DNA of 64,000 bases. Origin: Halohasta litorea (GTDB lineage Archaea; Halobacteriota; Halobacteria; Halobacteriales; Haloferacaceae). The notes under the pieces were generated by a model. That model saw only the letters and a program-made list of their open reading frames with translations, searched no databases and was not told the origin of the DNA. Position numbers and translations under genes: made by a program. The stretch lies in contig NZ_JANHDJ010000001.1 of NCBI RefSeq assembly GCF_024494645.1, forward strand, positions 496,001-560,000. Direction: 5' to 3'. Below are positions 58,528-64,000 of the stretch, in pieces (within the stretch, counting starts at the first letter, position 1; every line of letters begins with the position of its first letter).

Positions 58528-60180
58528 TCAGTCCTGTTCGTTCTGTGGGTCTACGGTCGACTGGTCGTTCGTATTCTCTGCCGACTGGTCGTCTCCGGTC
58601 GTCGACTGATCGTCCGCGTCCTCGGTCGATTGGTCGTCGGGGAGTCGAGGCGTCGGCTCTCGATCGATCGCGTCCGATGTGTTTTCGCTATCGGCTCCGT
58701 CAAGCGCGATTAGTTGGTCCCTAACTGCGGGTCGTTTGACCGTGCCGGAGGCGGTTCGCGGCAACGAGTCAGTGACGGCGATCTGTCGTGGGAGCTTGTA
58801 GCCAGCCAGCCGCTCGCGGCAGAACTCCTCGATGGCCCCCACCGAGAGCGTCTCCGTCTTCGGGACGACGAGCGCGCTCACGCGCTCGCCCCATGTTTCG
58901 TCGTCGATCCCGACGACTGCAGCCTCGTCGATGTCGGGATGCGAGCGGAGCACCTCGACGATCTCGCCGGGATCGACGTTTTCGCCGCCGGTGATGATGC
59001 GGTCGTCGATCCGGTTGAGTACGTAGAGATACCCCTCGTCGGTCGAGTAGCCGATATCGCCCGTTCGGAGCCCGTGCTCGCAGAACGCATCGACGTTGGC
59101 GTCGACGTCGCCGTAGTAGCCGGCGGTTACCATCGGTCCAGCCACGACGATCTCGCCGCGTTCTTCGGGCTCGACCGGTTCACCATCGTCGTCGACAATT
59201 GAGAGGTCGGTCCACATAAGCGGCCGACCGACTGTCCCGGAGCGTTTGAACGCCTGCTGGGGACGGGCGGTGGCGATCTGGGAGGCGGTTTCAGTCATCC
59301 CGTAGGTCGGAAAGACGGGAATCGAGTAGTTCCGGCAGCGCTCGATCAACGATTCGGGGGCGGGTGCGCCGCCCAACAGGACCGCCCGCAGGGAATCCGA
59401 CAGCGTCCCCCGGCGTTCGAGCATCTCCGAGAGCATCGTCGGGACCAAGGAGACGACCGTCACGTCGTAGCGCTCGATGTCGTCGGCGACCCCACCGGGA
59501 TCGAACCCCGACCGGAGGACGACCGCGGTGCCGTACAGCGTCGACCGTAACACGGGCGCAATGCCGCCGACGTGGTAGAGCGCCAGCGTCATGAGCCACC
59601 GGTCGTCGGGCTCGACACCGAGGCGGAACGCCGAAGCCGCCGCACTCGCCAAGAGGTTGCCCATCGTGAGGACGACCGCCTTCGGCTCGCCGGTCGACCC
59701 CGACGTAAAGACCATCAGCTGTGGGTCGTCGAACGCCCAGTCGATCGGCTCGACCGGCTCGGGCTCGACCGCCCGGAACGACTGGACTTCCTCCCACTGG
59801 GGTTCGTCAATGGAGGCCACTGGGGTCGCCGCCGCGGACTCGACGGCGAGCTGTTCGGTGTCGGCCCCACAGACCAGCATCGAGAGGTCGCTGTGGTCGA
59901 TCTGGTCGCCGAGTTCCGACGGCGTTAGCCGGTCGTTCAATGGGACGAGCCGGAGCCCCAGCCGCTGGGCGGCATGCAGCAGACAGACCGACAACAGCTG
60001 TGTCGACATGAGCATCCCGACGTGGTCGCCGGGTTCGATCCCGAGGGCGGCGAGTCGCCCCGCCGTCTCGTCGACCGCGGCATCGAGGCCGCTGTAGGAC
60101 CATCGGGTGTCGCTGTCGGTGTCGATCAACGCGAGGTCGTCCGGCGTCGAGGCAGCCCGGTGGGTGAGCCAATCGTTCAT
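58528..60180 (-). CDS. menE: o-succinylbenzoate-CoA ligase (AMP-forming)
   Basis: This 550-residue adenylate-forming ligase has the P-loop-like MVFTSGSTGEPKAVVLTMGN (about residues 157-176), the A5-type motif FPTYGMTETASQI, GLRTGDIGYSTDEGYLYVLNRIDDRIITGGENVDP with the hinge Asp, and the catalytic lysine in LPRTASGTVKRPAV. It activates o-succinylbenzoate with CoA in menaquinone synthesis. The assignment rests on overall similarity; other acyl-CoA ligases share these motifs. The last 55 residues are an acidic DDQST-type repeat tail not usual for MenE. No other men genes are nearby. Confidence 0.78.
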   Translation of the reverse strand: MNDWLTHRAASTPDDLALIDTDSDTRWSYSGLDAAVDETAGRLAALGIEPGDHVGMLMSTQLLSVCLLHAAQRLGLRLVPLNDRLTPSELGDQIDHSDLSMLVCGADTEQLAVESAAATPVASIDEPQWEEVQSFRAVEPEPVEPIDWAFDDPQLMVFTSGSTGEPKAVVLTMGNLLASAAASAFRLGVEPDDRWLMTLALYHVGGIAPVLRSTLYGTAVVLRSGFDPGGVADDIERYDVTVVSLVPTMLSEMLERRGTLSDSLRAVLLGGAPAPESLIERCRNYSIPVFPTYGMTETASQIATARPQQAFKRSGTVGRPLMWTDLSIVDDDGEPVEPEERGEIVVAGPMVTAGYYGDVDANVDAFCEHGLRTGDIGYSTDEGYLYVLNRIDDRIITGGENVDPGEIVEVLRSHPDIDEAAVVGIDDETWGERVSALVVPKTETLSVGAIEEFCRERLAGYKLPRQIAVTDSLPRTASGTVKRPAVRDQLIALDGADSENTSDAIDREPTPRLPDDQSTEDADDQSTTGDDQSAENTNDQSTVDPQNEQD

Positions 60181-60205
60181 TCGGCAGTGGGTCCGTTCGG
60201 TATTC

Positions 60206-60643
60206 TCATGTGTCGTCCTCAGGCGCGCGAACTGTCAGGACGGGTATCTCGGACGTTCGGACGATCCGCTCGGTGACGCTGCCGAGCAGGTACCGGTCCA
60301 GCCCCGTTCGGCCGTGGGTCCCCATGACGATCAGGTCGATATCGTTGTCCGTGGCGTACTCGATAATCCCCCTGTGTGGCGTTTCGGAGATCAGCTCCGA
60401 GACCACGGCCACACCGGCGTCCTCGGCGGCGTCTGTCACTCCTTCGAGGGCTTCCCGTCCCTCCTCCTTGAGTGCGCCTAGCACCGCCTCCCTGCCCGCA
60501 TCGAGCGCGGGGTAGGCGGTCGTATCCAGGACGTACAGCCCGTGGAGTCGGGCGTCGGTCTCCGCCGCAAGCTCGACGGCGTGGTCGATCGCCGCCTCCG
60601 AGGCTGGCCCCCCGTCGGTCGGAAGGAGAATCTCACTGTACAT
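60206..60643 (-). CDS. Universal stress protein (UspA family)
   Basis: This 145-residue UspA domain begins MYSEILLPTDGGPASEAAID. It has the ATP-binding signature IVMGTHGRTGLDRYLLGSVTERIVR near the C-terminus. It lies 25 bp upstream of menE in the same direction, so the two could be co-transcribed. A TATA-like GATTATG (plus 60669-60675, minus strand) is about 29 bp upstream. Confidence 0.93.
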   Translation of the reverse strand: MYSEILLPTDGGPASEAAIDHAVELAAETDARLHGLYVLDTTAYPALDAGREAVLGALKEEGREALEGVTDAAEDAGVAVVSELISETPHRGIIEYATDNDIDLIVMGTHGRTGLDRYLLGSVTERIVRTSEIPVLTVRAPEDDT

Positions 60644-60919
60644 TTGCCTACATGGTCCGTCCGACTGTACATAATCCCTTGGGCGCCCACTGAGTAGCCG
60701 CCAGGAGTCCACAGCCAGATCGGCGTCAGATTCTTATATACTACCGTTGTGACGGCGCTTCACTCGCGTCTCTGCCGTTTTGTTTTGGCTGCTCCACGTC
60801 ATGCGATTCGATGACATCGATCACGCATATGTTTATATGCCTGCGGCGATAACTATATGTTAGGAAGCCCACGAGCCCTTCTTCTTTTTTCTGGCCAGTG
60901 GGACCGTCCGGGGGAAACC
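60644..60919. other. Divergent promoter region of the USP and TFB genes
   Basis: It holds the minus-strand USP promoter, a TTATATAC element near 60735, and the palindromic TFB promoter (60825-60840). No credible gene is seen; an ATG at 60857 is in frame with TFB but lies too close to the TATA. Confidence 0.6.
60825..60840 (+). promoter_or_regulatory. Palindromic TATA promoter of TFB
   Basis: GCATAT-GTTT-ATATGC is a perfect inverted repeat containing TTTATATG. It would place the transcription start near 60861, leaving a 5' leader of about 60 nt before the ATG at 60920. Confidence 0.5.
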
Positions 60920-61915
60920 ATGAGCGAAACAACAATCAGAAGCTACGTCAGGGGCGAGGACCGAGCGACAGAACAGACCGACGAGCGGGCGGCCGACGAG
61001 CGGGAAGCCGATGAGACACTCAGCTGTCCGGAGTGTAGCGGCCAGCTGATCACCGACGAGGAACACGGCGAGACGGTGTGTACCGACTGCGGACTCGTCG
61101 TCGAACAGGACGCCGTCGACCGCGGGCCGGAGTGGCGCGCCTTCGACAGCGCCCAGCGGGATTCGAAGTCGCGTGTGGGGGCACCGACGACGAAGATGAT
61201 GCACGACAAGGGGCTCTCGACGAATATCGGCTGGCAGAACCGCGACGCCTACGGGAAGGCGCTGTCCTCGAACCAGCGCCGACAGATGCAGCGGCTCCGC
61301 ACGTGGAACGAGCGGTTCCGCACGCGCGACAGCAAAGAGCGCAATCTCAAGCAGGCACTCGGCGAGATCGACCGGATGGCCAGTGCCCTTGGGCTGCCAA
61401 AGGCCGTCCGCGAAACGGCATCAGTCATCTACCGGCGGGCGCTCGATGAGGACCTGCTGCCGGGCCGGTCCATCGAGGGCGTGGCGACCGCATCGTTGTA
61501 TGCCGCCGCCCGACAGATGGGCAACCCACGGAGTTTGGACGAGTTCGCCGCGGTCTCACGAGTCGAGAAAATGGAGATGACCCGGACCTACCGGTATGTG
61601 GTCCGCGAGCTCAAACTCGAAGTCCAGCCTGCGGACCCCGAACAGTACGTCCCGCGGTTCGTCTCGCGGCTCGAACTCAACGACGAGGTCGAACGCGAGG
61701 CCCGCTCGCTGCTCCGCGGCGCGAAGGAGGCGGGCATCACCAGCGGCAAATCGCCGGTCGGCCTCGCGGCGGCAGCCGTCTACGCTGCCGCACTGCTCAC
61801 CAATCAGAAGGTGACCCAGAGCCAAGTCGGGGACGTCGCCGACATCTCCGAAGTGACGATCCGCAACAGATACAAGGAGCTGTTGGAAGTCGATCACGGC
61901 GAACTGTTCGACTAA
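60920..61915 (+). CDS. tfb: Transcription initiation factor B (TFB)
   Basis: This 331-residue archaeal TFIIB homologue has an N-terminal zinc ribbon with CPECSGQLITDEEHGETVCTDCG (about residues 34-57). The B-finger/B-linker follows (GPEWRAFDSAQRDSKSRVG), then two cyclin-like repeats (about 135-225 and 230-320, with EVTIRNRYKELLE). It recruits RNA polymerase to TATA-bound TBP. Haloarchaea often have several TFB paralogues; this is one. The start is set by the promoter and by the typical N-terminal MSETTIRSY. Confidence 0.94.
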   Translation: MSETTIRSYVRGEDRATEQTDERAADEREADETLSCPECSGQLITDEEHGETVCTDCGLVVEQDAVDRGPEWRAFDSAQRDSKSRVGAPTTKMMHDKGLSTNIGWQNRDAYGKALSSNQRRQMQRLRTWNERFRTRDSKERNLKQALGEIDRMASALGLPKAVRETASVIYRRALDEDLLPGRSIEGVATASLYAAARQMGNPRSLDEFAAVSRVEKMEMTRTYRYVVRELKLEVQPADPEQYVPRFVSRLELNDEVEREARSLLRGAKEAGITSGKSPVGLAAAAVYAAALLTNQKVTQSQVGDVADISEVTIRNRYKELLEVDHGELFD

Positions 61916-61996
61916 CACCGCCGGCTGCGGTTCCTATTTCAATTCGGCTGACAGATACATACAACGTTTTGTGACAGGCATGCGTTATCTCGTGTC

Positions 61997-62182
61997 ATGG
62001 AAGAAGCGTTTGTTCGACTCCTCTGTTCGGAGTGTGGCAAAAGTTGGCAGAAGACACCGACCGCCGTGCCCGACGTCCGGTCGAACTTCAGCTGTCCGAA
62101 CTGCCATGCGACGCGTCGGTTCGCGGAGTTCCTTCGCACCGAGCGGGATCTCGAAATGGTCAAACAGTTCCAAGGGGCCTAA
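61997..62182 (+). CDS. Small zinc-ribbon protein
   Basis: This 61-residue protein has two CxxC pairs, CSEC (residues 10-13) and CPNC (about 34-37), forming one zinc knuckle. The tail is FAEFLRTERDLEMVKQFQGA. It resembles a haloarchaeal putative zinc-binding family (DUF7836-like; number from memory). It lies 81 bp after tfb in the same direction and may be co-transcribed with it. Confidence 0.8.
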   Translation: MEEAFVRLLCSECGKSWQKTPTAVPDVRSNFSCPNCHATRRFAEFLRTERDLEMVKQFQGA

Positions 62183-62187
62183 ACCCC

Positions 62188-62280
62188 GTAGTAGGTGGCT
62201 CCTACTCCCGTGTCGCTTACACCTGCAAACCTCAAGACAAGCCGTCTCTCGACTCCCAAACCGTAGTAGTCGCCTCCTAC
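62188..62280. repeat. Pair of GTAG-N7-CTAC interrupted palindromes
   Basis: 62188-62205 and 62263-62280 are 18-bp near-repeats with 15 of 18 positions identical. Each contains a GTAG-N7-CTAC dyad (GTAGGTGGCTCCTAC and GTAGTCGCCTCCTAC). Confidence 0.5.
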
Positions 62281-62443
62281 AATAGGGAGCGATCAGGCTG
62301 TGCGCGCCAGCGAATAGGTGGGTCGTGAGTCGAAATCGACACCCTCATATCCCGGATCATCATTATTCATTAGTATCAAACCGACCGTCAGTCGGGTATA
62401 TAGAGGCTATATATGAGTTCCTTGTTAACTCGTCTCAAGATAG

Positions 62444-62453
62444 TACTATAACC
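62444..62453 (+). promoter_or_regulatory. TATA box of the UPF0058 gene
   Basis: TACTATAACC is centred about 30 bp before the ATG at 62479, consistent with leaderless transcription. Confidence 0.6.
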
Positions 62454-62478
62454 CTCCGGTCGCTACGAGAGTTTGCTC

Positions 62479-62724
62479 ATGAAGAAGCAGGAGCTCATTC
62501 ACCTACACGGCCTGCTTGCCGAGGTACGTACTCAGTGTGAGGCGTGGGAAGGCGAATTCGAACTCACCGAATACGAAACTCTTGGCATCAAGCCGACATC
62601 GATCCACAAGTCGAAGACCGATCACAAAGCAGCTGTTTTCAAACTGGCGAAGGGAATTACGTCCTCGATGGCCGAGGCCGAAGCGGAGTCCGAAGCCGAG
62701 CCGCTGGCACCCAACGCGGACTAA
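62479..62724 (+). CDS. UPF0058 family protein
   Basis: This 81-residue helical protein begins MKKQELIHLHGLLAEVRTQC. It includes YETLGIKPTSIHKSKTDHKAAVFKLAKGI and has an acidic tail (EAEAESEAEP). This archaeal family is of unknown function. The promoter fixes the start at 62479 rather than a GTG/TTG slightly upstream. Confidence 0.87.
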   Translation: MKKQELIHLHGLLAEVRTQCEAWEGEFELTEYETLGIKPTSIHKSKTDHKAAVFKLAKGITSSMAEAEAESEAEPLAPNAD

Positions 62725-62809
62725 CACTTTCAATAGTGTTCTACAGCTCTCAACTGTTGAGCGACAGCTACTGAGCGCCGAGGTTTTCACACGCAGCCGG
62801 GTGAACGCA

Positions 62810-63334
62810 TCACTCGGACTGCTCGTCGACACTGCCCAGCCGCTCGGCGATCGCTGCGCCGACTGTTCGGGGGTCCGCCTCGACGATTTCGATACTATCG
62901 CCGACAGTGATCGTTCCCGGTTCGATCACTCGGGCACAGATTCCGCCGCGTCCCTCCCCGAGCGCGTTGGCAACGCCGTCCTCGCCAGCTACTTCCTCGA
63001 CGTGTGCACATGGTGGTCGCGGTCGAGTCCCCCGGAGTTCGGCGCTCCCGATTCGGACCGTCGACTCGAGCAAATCGTGAAGCGCCACCCCCCGAGTGAC
63101 GACGTTCCGGCGGTGTCGGCCGTCCCGAAGGTCAATCCCGAACTCCTCGTGAATCGTCTCCACGGATTCGGCTTCCAGGAGCGTTACTTCACACACGTCG
63201 TAGGGTGAGTAGTAGCCCGTTCCCTGGAGGTAGCGATCGCCGACAATTCCACCCTCGACGACCTCAATCGACCGTGTTTCGGCCATCGGCTCGCCGCTTT
63301 CCGGCGCAACGAACAGTTGTTCGACTGTTCCCAT
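62810..63334 (-). CDS. MOSC-domain protein
   Basis: This 174-residue protein begins MGTVEQLFVAPESGEPMAET and contains EGGIVGDRYLQGTGYYSP, VTRGVALHDLLESTVRIGSAEL, a conserved cysteine in RPRPPCAHVEEVAG, and GRGGICARVIEPGTITVGD. MOSC domains carry or transfer molybdenum-cofactor sulfur; free-standing small MOSC proteins are also linked to thio-substrate chemistry. No molybdoenzyme gene is nearby. Confidence 0.88.
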   Translation of the reverse strand: MGTVEQLFVAPESGEPMAETRSIEVVEGGIVGDRYLQGTGYYSPYDVCEVTLLEAESVETIHEEFGIDLRDGRHRRNVVTRGVALHDLLESTVRIGSAELRGTRPRPPCAHVEEVAGEDGVANALGEGRGGICARVIEPGTITVGDSIEIVEADPRTVGAAIAERLGSVDEQSE

Positions 63335-63370
63335 ACCGACTGTAGCAGCCCGCTCGGTGTAACCGTTCGG

Positions 63371-64000
63371 CTACGAGCGTGTGAGCCGCACGTCGAGACA
63401 GACGTTCAGTTCGTGGGGCGCGTAGGATCGGACGACGTGTTCGGTTTCGACCCCCACGTCGTATTCGGGTTCGGCGGCCGCCCGGATCGCCTCGATACCG
63501 GGGCCGAAGGGGTCCGAATCGTGCTGGATGTCGTAGTAGTGGATCACACACTCCTCGCCCGCGAGGTCGACCGCCGTCTCCAGGAACTCTCCCGCACTGT
63601 GTGGGAGATTCATCACGAGTCGGTCGGCCCACCCGTGGTAGTCGTCGGCTACCGCTCGTACGTCGCCCGAAACCGCTGTTATACACTCACTAACGCCGTT
63701 TCGGCGGGCGTTTTCCCGGAGGTAGTCGATGGCCGTCTCGTTGAGATCGACGGCGACGACCTCGGCATCCCGGCTGGCTGCGGGAATCGCAAACGGACCG
63801 ACACCAGCGAACATATCCAGGACGCGTTCGTCAGCCTCGATCTGGTCGACGACGCGGTGGCGTTCGGTCGCCAGTCGGGGCGAAAAATAGACCGCCGCGA
63901 GATCAAGCAGGAACTCGTGGCCGTACTCGCGGTGGACGGTTTCGGTCGGCGATCGGTCGGTGTCGGGGTCCTCGCGTTCGGCCAGTAGTTCCCAATCACG
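63371..64000 (-). CDS. trm5: Trm5-like tRNA (m1G37) methyltransferase, C-terminal part (5' end outside window)
   Basis: The frame runs open to the right edge; 209 codons are visible. It contains HEFLLDLAAVYFSPRLATER, then the SAM-binding motif VLDMFAGVGPFAIPAA, NETAIDYLRENARRNG and an NLPHSAGEFLETAV catalytic motif, all typical of archaeal Trm5/Taw2. The family methylates N1 of G37 in tRNA or supplies a wyosine step. The first in-frame ATG (63814) is internal to the domain. Confidence 0.9.
   Translation of the reverse strand, partial: RDWELLAEREDPDTDRSPTETVHREYGHEFLLDLAAVYFSPRLATERHRVVDQIEADERVLDMFAGVGPFAIPAASRDAEVVAVDLNETAIDYLRENARRNGVSECITAVSGDVRAVADDYHGWADRLVMNLPHSAGEFLETAVDLAGEECVIHYYDIQHDSDPFGPGIEAIRAAAEPEYDVGVETEHVVRSYAPHELNVCLDVRLTRS

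Larger units (their letters stand above)
62183..62478. other. Intergenic region with two GTAG-N7-CTAC palindromes
   Basis: Two related hairpins (62191-62205 and 62266-62280) follow the zinc-ribbon gene. The right part becomes AT-rich and carries the promoter of the UPF0058 gene (62444-62453). No other gene is seen. Confidence 0.6.

Noticed and set aside
60857-60919. Upstream ATG extension of TFB
   Set aside because: It lies only about 21 bp from the TATA centre, before the expected transcription start; the shorter start matches TFB N-termini.
1-64000. CRISPR array, insertion sequence or integrase
   Set aside because: No regularly spaced repeats, transposase or recombinase motifs were found; only tRNA-end relics suggest past integration.

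Overview
The window is chromosomal DNA of a haloarchaeon (class Halobacteria). The evidence is GC-rich coding sequence, very acidic proteins, TATA boxes about 25-30 bp upstream of start codons with almost no 5' leader, and archaeal or haloarchaeal markers: TFB, eIF2-alpha, Nop10, Cbf5, L44e, S27e, UPF0058, DUF555, DUF5789 and HalOD1. I cannot assign a genus from sequence alone.

Layout. 1-4.3 kb: the end of aroE, an acidic helix-hairpin-helix protein, and a tightly overlapped pabB-pabA-pabC operon making p-aminobenzoate. 4.3-8.4 kb: membrane protein, PiT phosphate permease, Rieske protein, initiator tRNA-Met (minus) and a YeiH-type membrane protein. 8.4-11.1 kb: an HAH_0734-type protein and the translation operon rpl44e-rps27e-eIF2alpha-nop10-PAC2 chaperone. 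11.2-18.5 kb: thiolase with DUF35 partner, alpha/beta hydrolase, DUF555, HTH-CBS regulator, cmk-cbf5, UbiA prenyltransferase, a 38-residue ORF under a palindromic promoter and a single-domain lycopene cyclase. 18.5-20.6 kb: tRNA-Pro, an AT-rich insertion carrying one DUF2971 gene, and a creatininase-family enzyme. 20.6-30.5 kb: DUF5789, ABC exporter, DUF192 lipoprotein, tRNA-Val, a Tat-exported repeat protein, tRNA-Phe, Na+/H+ antiporter, DUF2062, a winged-helix protein and an HTTM protein.

30.6-39.2 kb is the lysine (DAP, succinylase branch) cluster dapA-dapB, dapD, dapF, lysA. It is interrupted by a GntP permease and glycerate kinase, and is preceded by what looks like a leader-peptide attenuator. 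39.2-41.5 kb: GNAT acetyltransferase and a hybrid histidine kinase. 41.5-50.0 kb: a seven-gene minus-strand Tad/type IV pilus-like operon with one ATPase, one TadC-like membrane protein and five pilin-like proteins. 50-56 kb: DUF5778, membrane protein, divergent carA and Lrp regulator, a two-gene module matching the two halves of plant Tm-1, and an IPP isomerase. 56-64 kb: HerA-like ATPase, HalOD1 protein, menE, universal stress protein, TFB, zinc-ribbon protein, UPF0058, MOSC protein and the start-truncated end of a Trm5 methyltransferase.

The most noteworthy signals are the Lys-codon-rich leader ORF with competing hairpins before dapA, duplicated tRNA 3' ends beside tRNA-Val and tRNA-iMet, the AT-rich DUF2971 insertion, the small ORF with nested palindromes in the carotenoid region, GTAG-N7-CTAC hairpins at gene ends, and the split Tm-1-like pair. 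No CRISPR array, transposase, integrase or origin was seen.
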